This document shows positions 54,101 through 61,478 of a DNA stretch of 64,000 bases, one piece after another; positions within the stretch are counted from its first letter, which is position 1, and each line of letters starts with the position of its first letter. This stretch comes from JASHPR01 sp963833885. GTDB taxonomy: Bacteria > Actinomycetota > Actinomycetes > Streptosporangiales > Streptosporangiaceae. The notes under the pieces are model-generated. The model had not been told where the DNA came from and did no database searches. It saw nothing but the letters and a program-made list of their open reading frames with translations. Location: the NCBI GenBank assembly GCA_963833885.1, contig CAWHZU010000024.1:62001-126000 (forward strand), written 5' to 3'. Position numbers and translations under genes: made by a program.

Positions 54101-54706
54101 CGCAGCGGCGGAGCCGACCGCATCGCCGCCGACGTGCGGAAGCGGCTCGGGCTGCCGCATGGAAAGCGCGTAGTGCTGTACGCGCCGACCTGGCGGGACA
54201 ACCAGTTCTACGCCTCGGGCCGGTACCGGTTCGACTTCCGGCTGGACCTCGAGCGCGCCTGGCGCCAGCTCGGCGGCGACTACGTGTTCCTGATCCGGGG
54301 GCATCACCACATGGCTGAGGACGTGCCGCCCGGCACCCGGCCCGACTTCGCTATCAACGTGACCGCGTACCCGGACATCTCGGAGCTGTTCCTGGTCAGC
54401 GATGTCCTGGTCACGGACTACTCATCGGTGATGTTCGACTTCGCACCAACCGGCCGGCCAATGGTCTTCTTCACCTACGACCTCGAGCAGTACCGGGACA
54501 ACCTGCGCGGGTTCTACTTCGACTTCGCGGCGGAGGCCCCGGGGCCGCTGCTCGCCACCTCGGACGAGGTGGTGTCGGCGATCGCCGACATCGATGCGGT
54601 GGCGTCCGCGCACCGCGCCGCGTACCAGGCGTTCACCGCCAAGTTCTGCCCGCTGGACGACGGCAAGGCTGCGGCCCGGGCCTGTGACCGGATCTTCGGC
54701 GGCTGA
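51131..54706 (+). CDS. Fusion of GT2 glycosyltransferase and CDP-glycerol glycerophosphotransferase
   Basis: The 1191-residue protein starts 51131 (GGGGAGAG upstream). Residues 1-230 are a GT-A glycosyltransferase 2 domain with SVVVPFYNNEDLLEDCL, the nucleotide Asp in VVMVDDGSTDGS and the metal DXD in AFVDADDM. Residues about 400-800 are beta-rich with no recognised domain. Residues about 815-1185 are a TagF-type CDP-glycerol transferase domain with YVQTWHGTPLKKIG, VLYAPTWRDNQ and VTDYSSVMFDFA. It probably builds a teichoic-acid-like or poly(glycerol phosphate) glycan of the cell wall. It ends directly against the convergent M50 gene with no spacing. Confidence 0.9.
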   Translation: MTAPLISVVVPFYNNEDLLEDCLRSIARQTHANLEVVMVDDGSTDGSADIARRRAESDPRFILIRIPNGGPGFSRNRGIEQATGEFLAFVDADDMLPSHALEVMLHTLQESGSDFVSGGVERVGPMGVTPSGMHARAIKGRRIRTHISRSPELFWDVSVWNKLFRKSFWDASKLSFPEVRAWEDLQAMTRAHVLAKAVDVIPDTIYYWRERGKGALSITQSRTDIGNLRDRITALSNIDSFLRERASATLLRQHQRKALVNDLWLYVCDLSRTSAEYQAEFIELGRKYLGQVGRRVLAKLPSTHKLAYHLIKAGRLEQLLEFNAWQAEQPIKTTPMVRRHGRIRADLPFWAERRSLKIPDWVYRPYWRELDPFVKIENLEWDGSRLVITGCTFVPSVDIVKRRNASKIIFLRPVTKGRLPVILPARSLRHAEADMWSGQHKYHYDWAGFRAEISPRWFRLGGRWLTGEWAGYVLVRGHGVWRPARLHTPARGPAERPEFQQVAPGIRYGAWWAGRRLQIGVTRTPAVLHGCEHAGNELVIDVDVNPLDRQARVEILLARPKGAATHEFPATVERRDGDSALVRGRMPLRVLATAVGRADRGSAHGAANEAGGGDSGDAGIEWDLYIQPEGQQRIRVAFPAGRAEYRYPAGHQEIALERTRYGNAMVARRSLRPVVDEHSWAHDGRLTLQGNYSATVEGSFEAVLLRRSSTQQHVVPVQRDGDRFTIEINAAAMPSFGRLLPLRDGSWDLFLRRERAADGELIVPGYDHSRLGDLDGRKLSVGQKSYRFTTSGYDTPMLSVGPALKLTEHGRVQRRMLRGVYYPLQQKLPLRDAVVFVSWKGKQCADNPLAIAQELRSRGDDREHIWAVADYSVPAPDGARTVLTGTEDYFEALGRSRYVIANDDMGLNYHKRDGQFYVQTWHGTPLKKIGFDITQPQFISGVGYFDVLAADVAKWDLLLSPNPFSTPIMRRAFRYDGEVLESGYPRNDVLRSGGADRIAADVRKRLGLPHGKRVVLYAPTWRDNQFYASGRYRFDFRLDLERAWRQLGGDYVFLIRGHHHMAEDVPPGTRPDFAINVTAYPDISELFLVSDVLVTDYSSVMFDFAPTGRPMVFFTYDLEQYRDNLRGFYFDFAAEAPGPLLATSDEVVSAIADIDAVASAHRAAYQAFTAKFCPLDDGKAAARACDRIFGG

Positions 54707-56122
54707 CTACCACCCGTGAAATCCGCCCTGAACGGTCCACACGGTGGCGAGTGTGGCCGCGCCCGCCAGCCCGGCCGCGGCGGCTACGAGGCGGCGCGCT
54801 GGACGGCCTGCCGACCAGCGTCGGGCCGCGCTGACCATGCGCCTCGCGAGGCCTGTCGTGATGTACAGCATGCCGACGAGTGACAAGCTCACCAGGGCGG
54901 CGCCGAGCGCGTCAACCGCGGCCATTGCGTAGTGGTGGCCGGCGACGGCCGTAGCCATGAGGTGGCCCTGCAGGCTGGCGGAACGCCACAGCGCGCGGTT
55001 GACCTCGGGCAGGTGCAGCAGCAGGTATCCCATGAAGGCGATGAGCAGCGGGATGACGACCAGGACCCACGAGGTCACGAGGATCCGGGTGCCGCGCCGC
55101 AGGCCGGCCACCCGCGGGTCCGGGAGGCCGCCGGGCAGCACGCTCTTCACGATCGGGACGACGCGGGCGAACATGTCCGGCACGCCGGCCAGGTCGCTGA
55201 GGATGAAGTAGCCGTCAAAGCGTACGACCGGGATCAGCTGCTGCAGCATCTCCACTTGGGTGATGGCGATGACCAGCAGCAGGATCAGGGCCGACGTGGC
55301 CGCGTAGAGGCCGGCCAGGACCAGGATGAAGACCGCGTTGAAGTACACGCCGCCGAGATCGGTGCGCAGCCTGCCAGCCCGGCTGAGCCGGTAGGAATCG
55401 GTGACGTTGGTGAAGAACGAGGGATAGACCAGATAGATGCCGATACCGATCACACCGGGTCGCGCTCCGCTGTACCGGCAGCCTGTTGCGTGACCGCACT
55501 CGTGGAACGCGCCGGAGAGCACGGACAGGCCGAACACGGCTAGCAGGCCGATCGGGTTGCTTAGGATCTCCTCCAGCCCTGCGCTGAGCGCGTGCGAGGC
55601 GAACAGCCAGCAGTCGACCCCCACGAAGCTGACGGTCACCGCGGCCACGACCGGCCACCGGAACAGCGGCCGCAGCAGCAGCGCGACGGCGTTCGCGGCC
55701 GGTTCGGGCAGCAGCGTGCCCCGCGCCCTGAGCGCGAGCAGCGGTCTCGCCTTTGGCGGAGCGGCCGACCCCTGGTCGGCGAGAAGGCCAAGGGGCTGGA
55801 GCTTGGCCGTGATCAGATGGCGGACCTGGTCCGCGGTCAGTGTCCGGCCAAGGTCCGCGCTGACCAGATCGGCGACGGCGGCGGCGTTCCGGGAACCGTC
55901 GATCCGGCTGGTGACCCGATAGAGCAGCGGCGACATCTGAATGACCTGGCCGTCGGGTCGGCGCACCAGCGACGGCGGCCGGCTGTAACCGGAGTCCCGG
56001 TACTCGCCGAGCAGTTCGACCCCGTCGGCCAGCCGTGGCGGGTCAGCCGGCCCGGGCGTCGTCAAGGACGGCGAGCCGGGGGCTGTGCGCCCGGCGGTCA
56101 CCTGCGCTGCGGTCACGGTCAC
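54707..56122 (-). CDS. PqqD-like domain fused to M50-type membrane metalloprotease (YydH-like)
   Basis: The 471-residue product starts at a GTG with AGGAG eight bases upstream. Residues about 30-115 have a PqqD/RRE-like pattern (PSLVRRPDGQVIQMSPLLYRVTSRIDG ... LTADQVRHLI), which in RiPP enzymes binds leader peptides. Eight or so membrane segments follow. The zinc motif is H207-E-C-G-H211, an M50 HExGH form, with the second motif FDG at 302-304 (third ligand Asp303). Family relatives such as YydH are encoded beside peptide precursors. Here the precursor-like gene is the next gene upstream on the same strand. Role: cleavage or export of that peptide, by inference. Confidence 0.8.
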   Translation of the reverse strand: MTVTAAQVTAGRTAPGSPSLTTPGPADPPRLADGVELLGEYRDSGYSRPPSLVRRPDGQVIQMSPLLYRVTSRIDGSRNAAAVADLVSADLGRTLTADQVRHLITAKLQPLGLLADQGSAAPPKARPLLALRARGTLLPEPAANAVALLLRPLFRWPVVAAVTVSFVGVDCWLFASHALSAGLEEILSNPIGLLAVFGLSVLSGAFHECGHATGCRYSGARPGVIGIGIYLVYPSFFTNVTDSYRLSRAGRLRTDLGGVYFNAVFILVLAGLYAATSALILLLVIAITQVEMLQQLIPVVRFDGYFILSDLAGVPDMFARVVPIVKSVLPGGLPDPRVAGLRRGTRILVTSWVLVVIPLLIAFMGYLLLHLPEVNRALWRSASLQGHLMATAVAGHHYAMAAVDALGAALVSLSLVGMLYITTGLARRMVSAARRWSAGRPARRLVAAAAGLAGAATLATVWTVQGGFHGW

Positions 56123-56230
56123 TGGTCTGCTCCTGTGTGGCGTGGTGCCCAGGGAACGACGTCAGGAAAGGCCCGTGTCGGCCCTTGCAGGGACGGCCAG
56201 GCCGGGCCGCCCCCGCAAGGCGTGCAAGGC

Positions 56231-56266
56231 GGAGGGCCGCCCCGGAGGATCCCGGGGCGGCCCTCC
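56231..56266 (-). terminator. Strong hairpin between precursor gene and protease gene
   Basis: Arms 56231-56245 and 56252-56266 form a perfect 15-bp GC-rich stem with a 6-nt loop. It lies 71 bp after the precursor stop and 109 bp before the protease start. No T-run follows on the minus strand. A partial terminator that lets more precursor than protease be made is the likely use. Confidence 0.7.
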
Positions 56267-56336
56267 TCTTACTGCTACGCATCCCCTCCCCACGCGGGCT
56301 GCGCGCAGCAGCTCGGCGATACGAGCCGGGTACGGG

Positions 56337-56546
56337 TTACAGGAAGATGTTGTCGCCGCTGAGAACGTTGTCGCCGCCGAGAACGTTGACGTTGATGAGC
56401 CCGTTCTGAGAGTTGACCGCCGTGGCAGACGGGTTGAAGGCGCTGATGCCCCCACTGTGGCCGCTGTGGCTCCACAGGGTTTCGCGGCTGGGCAGCAGCT
56501 CGGCGGTCTCGAGTTCCAGGTCCTGCATGGTCACATCGGTAGACAT
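56337..56546 (-). CDS. Small RiPP-like precursor peptide with C-terminal NVLxGD repeats
   Basis: The 69-residue product has a very strong ribosome binding site (AAGGAGGGGACC-ATG). The first half is acidic and leader-like: MSTDVTMQDLELETAELLPSR, with an ELLPSRETL motif. The second half (from about W25) lacks acidic residues until the end, has a His/Gly/Ser section (SHSGHSGG), then Asn-rich strands, and ends in hexapeptide repeats NVLGGD-NVLSGD-NIFL. It has no cysteine, signal peptide or membrane segment. With a PqqD/M50 protein gene downstream and a divergent regulator, I infer a peptide cut at its leader and exported. Which modification (if any) it gets is unknown. Confidence 0.72.
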   Translation of the reverse strand: MSTDVTMQDLELETAELLPSRETLWSHSGHSGGISAFNPSATAVNSQNGLINVNVLGGDNVLSGDNIFL

Positions 56547-56667
56547 GGTCCCCTCCTTGGGAACTATCTGCCCGGGCCGGGCAGCCCGGACAATTGCCCG
56601 CGTTCCCGGCTGCAGGGAGCCTCCGGAAACCGCCCGGCACCCCTGTGGCGCCGGGCCACGGACGAGG

Positions 56668-56710
56668 TGTACGCTCCTTGACGTACGTGCTGTACGGTGA
56701 TCAGCGTACA
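56668..56710. promoter_or_regulatory. Two tandem operator dyads TGTACG-N8-CGTACR
   Basis: Site 1 (56668-56687) is TGTACG-N8-CGTACG. Site 2 (56691-56710) is TGTACG-N8-CGTACA, with a TGATCA core. They are offset by 23 bp. Site 2 overlaps the probable -10 box of the Xre-type regulator gene, so it is a good candidate for autoregulation and for joint control of the divergent precursor gene. Confidence 0.75.
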
Positions 56711-56712
56711 AT
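56707..56712 (+). promoter_or_regulatory. Probable -10 box (TACAAT) of the regulator gene
   Basis: TACAAT is followed by AAAAGG and lies about 30 bp before the first ATG. TTGACG lies 23 bp upstream (56678-56683), too far for a normal -35 box, so activity may need an activator. Confidence 0.45.
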
Positions 56713-56741
56713 AAAAGGCCTGGCCAGTCAATGTGAGGTAC

Positions 56742-57251
56742 ATGGCTGAGCCCAGGGGACGGGGTCAGGTTAGGTTGGTGGACATGACGGCGCATGCGAC
56801 GGGAGGGGATCGAGAGCCGCCCACCCAGCCGCAGCCCGCAGTCGTACCGCTGGAGTACCCCATCAACCCGCTGCAGCGTCTGATCCTGCAACGGCTGCGT
56901 GAACGCGGCTGGTCCTACGGTGAGGTCGCCAGGCGCGGCGGATTGCCCCGGTCCACCGTCTACACGCTCGCGACCACGCGGAACCTGGCCAGGCCGCCCC
57001 GCCCGGCCACGATCGATGCGCTGGCCAAGGGCCTCGACGTGCCCGTCTCCGCGGTCCGCGCCGCCGCAGCCGAGTCCACCGGGCTGCACTACTACGACAG
57101 CGCTCCGACCGGGCAGCAGCCGCCGGGCGACCAGGAACGGGACCTCCTGATCGCCAGCATCGACGAACTCACGCCCGAGGACCGGCGGCATGTAGCCGCG
57201 CTGGTCGAGTCGCTGCGGAACAGGGCCTCGACGGAGCGGACAGATAGCTAA
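56742..57251 (+). CDS. Xre-family transcriptional regulator
   Basis: The product is 169 residues from the ATG at 56742 (GAGG three bases before), or 155 from the ATG at 56784. A 40-residue disordered Gln/Pro-rich N-terminus precedes a helix-turn-helix of the cI/Xre type: LQRLRERGWSYGEVARRGGLPRSTVYTLAT. The DNA-recognition region is followed by LDALAKGLDVPVSAVR-like helices (seen as IDALAKGLDVPVSAVRAAA) and a C-terminal helical tail. It is divergent from the precursor peptide gene and its own upstream region has two tandem dyads, so I infer it represses or activates both. Confidence 0.8.
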   Translation: MAEPRGRGQVRLVDMTAHATGGDREPPTQPQPAVVPLEYPINPLQRLILQRLRERGWSYGEVARRGGLPRSTVYTLATTRNLARPPRPATIDALAKGLDVPVSAVRAAAAESTGLHYYDSAPTGQQPPGDQERDLLIASIDELTPEDRRHVAALVESLRNRASTERTDS

Positions 57252-57327
57252 CGCCACCCATCACCCCAGGCGACCTCGACCAGGGCCGGGGGCGGCCGCC
57301 CTCCGGCCCGTCTTCGTGTGGACATAG

Positions 57328-58557
57328 CTACTCCATTGGCCAGCCCGCGGGCTCTCCTAGTTGGTCGGCCAGTTCTCCGTAGGGACCCTCGGGCAGTACC
57401 AGGCGGGCGGCCCGCAAGACCGCTTTCGGGTCTTCGCCGGGGGGCCGCAGGACGAAGACCGTGTCGTCTTGCTTGCTGCAGGTCACGACGACCCGGTCAT
57501 AGTCGGCCATGACGATCGGCCAGCTGGCAGGCATCCCCAGTCGGCTGGCCAGCTCGGCGTAGTACGCCTCGGGCAGTACCAGGCGCGCCACCCCCAAGAT
57601 CGTCTTCGGGTCTTCGTCGGGGGGCCGCAGGACGACGATCGTCTCGTCGCGCTGGCTGCAGGTCACGATGACCCGGTGATAGTCGGCCATGACGATGCGA
57701 GCCCCGTTCGCCGGCAGCGGGCCGCCGGCCGGCTCCAGGCGGGAGCTGACCGTGCCGAGCCTTGCAGCCCGTACCCGGAGCTGGTGCTGCCGCCTGGCTA
57801 CGAGCGCCAGCTCCGCGAGGAAGACCAGCGCGACAATCAGCCCCGCGACCAGCAGCATGAGCTTCAGCCATTGCGGCATGCCGACGCCGGCGGGCGCCGT
57901 CTTCCGCGTCGGCCGAGGATGTGACGGCAGGGCCGGGTGCTGGTGAGGCGTCGGCCTTGACGTCGGCGGTGCCGGCCTCGACTTAGGCGGTGCCGGCCTT
58001 GATGTGGGTGGTGTCGGCTTGGACGTGGGCGGTGCCGCCGGGACCGGCACGGTGAGCACGGTTCCGGCACGGATCGCGTCCGGGTCGGGACCGATGATCG
58101 GCCGGTTGGCGGCGTACAGTGCCGGCCAGCCGCCGCGCACGGCCAGCGCGGCCGCGATGCCCGACAACGTGTCGCCGTCCGCGACGGTGTAGCTGACCGG
58201 CCCTTCGTGGCCGGGGAGCACCAGGACGGTGCCGGGGTTGATGATGTTCGGGTCGGGGCCGATGAGCGGCCGGTTGGCCGCGTACAGTGCCGGCCAGCCG
58301 CCGCGCACGCGGAGCTGCGCGGCGATGCCGGACAACGTGTCACCCTGCTGCACGACGTACTTCCTGGTGGGGCTCGTCGCCCTCACCGGTGTCGCTACGC
58401 CGCGCAGCGTGCTGGTCAGGGTGACCTGACCACTACTCGCAATGCGGATGTTCGCCTGGGTCTGGCGGATGGATCCCTGCCTGCAGACCGTCACCAGGAC
58501 GATCAGCAGAATGCTCCAGGCGAGCACGACGCACGCGGACTTAGTCCACATACGCAC
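57328..58557 (-). CDS. LysM-domain protein with duplicated C-terminal domain
   Basis: The 409-residue product starts at a GTG (58557) or an ATG two codons later. A membrane segment (VVLAWSILLIVLVTV) is followed by two LysM domains (about 65-115 and 120-172; KYVVQQGDTLSGIAAQL and SYTVADGDTLSGIAAAL) that bind peptidoglycan. Then come a Pro/Arg-rich PPTSRPAPPKSRP repeat region, a second membrane segment (KLMLLVAGLIVALVFLAEL), and two copies of a ~60-residue cytoplasmic domain (IVMADYxRVxVTCSxxDxT ... LRPPxEDPK ... ARLVLPE). It lies 90 bp downstream of the repeat-protein gene, probably in the same transcript. It may link cell wall and cytoplasm. Confidence 0.8.
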   Translation of the reverse strand: MRMWTKSACVVLAWSILLIVLVTVCRQGSIRQTQANIRIASSGQVTLTSTLRGVATPVRATSPTRKYVVQQGDTLSGIAAQLRVRGGWPALYAANRPLIGPDPNIINPGTVLVLPGHEGPVSYTVADGDTLSGIAAALAVRGGWPALYAANRPIIGPDPDAIRAGTVLTVPVPAAPPTSKPTPPTSRPAPPKSRPAPPTSRPTPHQHPALPSHPRPTRKTAPAGVGMPQWLKLMLLVAGLIVALVFLAELALVARRQHQLRVRAARLGTVSSRLEPAGGPLPANGARIVMADYHRVIVTCSQRDETIVVLRPPDEDPKTILGVARLVLPEAYYAELASRLGMPASWPIVMADYDRVVVTCSKQDDTVFVLRPPGEDPKAVLRAARLVLPEGPYGELADQLGEPAGWPME

Positions 58558-58647
58558 GGTGCTGTCACTTTCCTTCCTGAGGGGATCAGCGCCGGGCGTT
58601 GCGTGGCCCGGGCGCCGAAGGCAAGAACCGTTCGGGAAGGAAAGGAC

Positions 58648-61111
58648 TTAGGCCGGCGGCACCTCCGGCAGGTAGGAACGCCAGATTCGCTTAGCCTCGG
58701 CGCGGCGTACCAGCCGCAGCAGCACGAGGGCCAGCGACGTGGTTACAGCGGCGCCGAAGCCTGCCTGGACGCCGCCTGCGCCGCTCCCAGCGCCGCCAGA
58801 CCCGGCGGCCCCTGTGGCGCTGCCGCTCACGCCAGACGTCAGCCAGGAGAGCGTCAGCGCCGGCGACGCCGGTGCACCGCCACCTGGCTCCGTCGACATC
58901 GGGGACGCAGCAGCGCCGGGGGCCGTCGATGTGCCCCCGGCCTGGAGCGGTGAGGTCGTACCCGATACGCCAGTGCCGCCCTGGCCCGGTGCCCCGGTAG
59001 TGGACACGACCGGGGGCACGCTGCTGGCGACCGGAGCGACCGTGCTCGTTGCTGTCGATACGACCGGGGCGACGACGCTGGTGCCCGTCGTCACGACCGG
59101 TGCCAGCGCACCCGTGACGGTCGAGACGACCGGTGCAAGGGCGCTGGTGACCGGTGCGAGTGCGCCGGTGACGGTGGAGACGACGGGGGTCAGGGCGCCG
59201 GTCACGGTCGAGACAACGGGAGCGAGGGCGTTGGTGACCGGGGCGAGGGCGCCGGTGACGGTCGAGACGACCGGGGTCAGGGCGCCGGTCACCGGTGCCA
59301 GCGCGCCGGTGACGGTCGAGACGACGGGGGCGAGAGCGTTGGTGACGGGAGCGACCACGTCCGTGACGGTGGAGACGACGGGTGCCAGGGCGCCGGTGAC
59401 GGTCGAGACGACGGGGGTCAGGGTGCCGGTGACGGGTGCCAGCGCGCCGGTGACGGTCGAGACGACGGGGGCGAGAGCGTTGGTGACGGGAGCGACCACG
59501 TCCGTGACGGTGGAGACGACGGGTGCCAGGGCGCCGGTGACGGGTGCGAGGGTGCCGGTGACGGTCGAGACGACCGGTGCGACGGCGTTCGTGACGGGTG
59601 CGAGGGCGCCGGTCACTGTGGAGACCACGGGAGCCAGTGCGTTGGTGACAGGGGCGACCGCGCCGGTGACGGTGGAGACGACGGGGGTTAGCGCGCCGGT
59701 CACCGGGGCGACCGCGCCGGTGACAGTGGAGACGACGGGCGCCAGGGCGTTGGTGACTGGGGCGACGGTGCCGGTGACCGTCGATACCACCGGAGCCAGG
59801 GCGCCGGTAGCTGTCGTCACGACCGGCGCGACGGCGTTGGTGACTGGGGCGACGGCGCCAACTACCGTCGCCGCGACGGGCGCGACTGCGCCGGTGACGG
59901 GCGCGACTGCGCCGGTGACGGTCGTCACGGCCGGGGCGACGGCGGCGGGGGCCGTCGTGACCACGGGTGCGAGGGCACTGGTGGCTGTTGCGGCGACGGG
60001 TGCGACCGCTCCGGTTGCCGCTGAGGTCACGGGAGCCAGCGCACTAGTGACCGGCGTCACGGCGTTAGTGGCAGGTGCGACTGCGCCGGTGACCGTCGAT
60101 CCCACCGGGGCGAGGGCGCTGGTGGCCGGGGCGGGAGCGGCGGTGGCCGGGGCGGCCGCGCCGGTAGCTGTCGGTACGACCGGCGCTATGGCGCTCGCGA
60201 CCGGGGCTGCCGAACCAGTGGCCGTTGCTGCCGCGGGTGCGACCGCGTTGGTGGCGGGCGCCAGCCCGCTGGTGACCGGGGTCAGGGCGCTTGCGGCGCT
60301 CGCGGCCTTGGGAGCCGCCGCTGCCGCAGAACTGCTCGAGCTGGGGCCGGTGCCCGAGTCGGCGACGGCTGTGGCGTCCTGCGCCGCGGGGGTGACGGTT
60401 GAGGTGACCGTGGAGGCGGCGGACGTGGTGACCGAGGTGACCGCGCTCGCGACCGGGTTGGAGGTGGGCGGCGGCGTGGTGGCCGCGCTGGCCGGGGTGG
60501 TCGCGGGCGGCGGGGTGGTGGCCGCGCTGGCGGGGGAGGTCGAGGGGGCCGGGGTGGTCGCGGGCGGCGGCGTGCTGGGTGAGTCCGCGGCGCTAGGGGT
60601 GGCCGTGGCGTCTTGCGCAGAGGCCGTGGCGGTCGAGGTAGCCGCGGAGCTGACCGCAGATGTGGCGGACGTGACCGTGCTCGCGACCGGGTTGGAGGCG
60701 GGCGGCGCCGTACTCGCTGGGGTGTCTGCGCCGGTTGTGGTGGCCGCAGAGGCCGCAGAGGTGGCCGGGGCGCTTGGCGGCGGCTTGCTGGGTGAATCTC
60801 GCGGTGGTGGCGGCTGTGGTGCCTTGCGCCGCGGACGTGGCGGTCGAGGGAGCCGCGGAACTGACCGCCGATGTGGCGGACGTGACCGTCGAGCTAGCCG
60901 CGGACGTCACGGAAGAGGTGGTCGATGTCACGGCCGAGGTGAGCGTGCTGGTGACCGGCGAAGCGGCGGAACCGGAGGTGGTGGCCGCAGCAGGCGCCGT
61001 CGCAGCGTGCGCCTGCCGGGAGAACACCAGCAAGACGAGCAGGATCCCGGCAGCCAGCATCGCGCACTGCGCCGCTCGTCGAGCGGCGCGACGCAAAGCC
61101 AGCTGTGGCAT
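58648..61111 (-). CDS. Secreted/cell-surface repeat protein, Ala/Val/Thr/Pro-rich (frameshifted once)
   Basis: The ATG at 61111 has GGGAG six bases before it and starts a signal peptide (MPQLALRRAARR ... LLVLLVFSRQAHA). The frame runs through Ser/Thr/Ala-rich sequence, and a single-base shift near 60797-60805 moves it to the frame that stays open to 58648. The total is about 820 residues. Residues about 340-700 are a long array of 18-residue units made from NALAPVVSTVT and GALAPVT, then a Pro/Ser/Gly-rich part and a final hydrophobic helix with a basic tail (LALVLLRLVRRAEAKR). I infer a wall-attached or fibrous surface protein. Whether the shift is real cannot be told from sequence. Confidence 0.7.
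59080..59860 (-). repeat. Array of 54-bp tandem repeats
   Basis: Units coding for GALAPVT-NALAPVVSTVT recur at 54-bp spacing, some shortened to 33 bp. The DNA units differ slightly (GTGCCAG versus GCGAGGG). The array is part of the surface repeat protein gene. Confidence 0.85.
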
Positions 61112-61478
61112 CGGGGGCTCCCCCCCAAGGGAGACTGGGCCAGACACTACTGCCCATCTTTAGCCAACCCAACCGATTGCGGAAGCTACTTTTTCAATTT
61201 CTAGCCTCCTACAGCCACTTAGGACCGGACACTTACGACACATCCGCCTATGAGCCCTGCCCCTGCAGATCTTCTGCACACTGCCCGTTCAGGCATGCGC
61301 AGCGCAGCCCTCCGCATCAAGCATTCGCAGGTGGCCCGCCCTCTAGCTGCACTTAGGCCTTGACGCGGAGCTTGACATACAGCCGCGATGCCAGGGTTCT
61401 TGGGCTAGCTCCCTTACCTGAACGGAAGTTTTCCGTGCCGGCCCCGCAGCGCCAGCGGAGATCCTTGCCGCGGGCGTC
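61112..61478. other. Gene-free stretch between sigma factor and repeat protein
   Basis: No gene is visible. The region is less GC-rich near 61170-61220 and probably contains the promoter of the repeat-protein gene on the minus strand. No anti-sigma factor gene follows the sigma gene here, contrary to usual SigR operons. Confidence 0.45.

Noticed and set aside
59080..59860. Regularly spaced repeats that could suggest a CRISPR array
   Set aside because: The units are tandem coding repeats without unique spacers and are part of one protein frame.
58739..61204. 821-residue plus-strand frame rich in TGARAPVTVET
   Set aside because: It is the mirror image of the repeat protein on the minus strand. 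The minus frame has a good ribosome binding site, a signal peptide and meaningful repeats; the plus frame has none of these.
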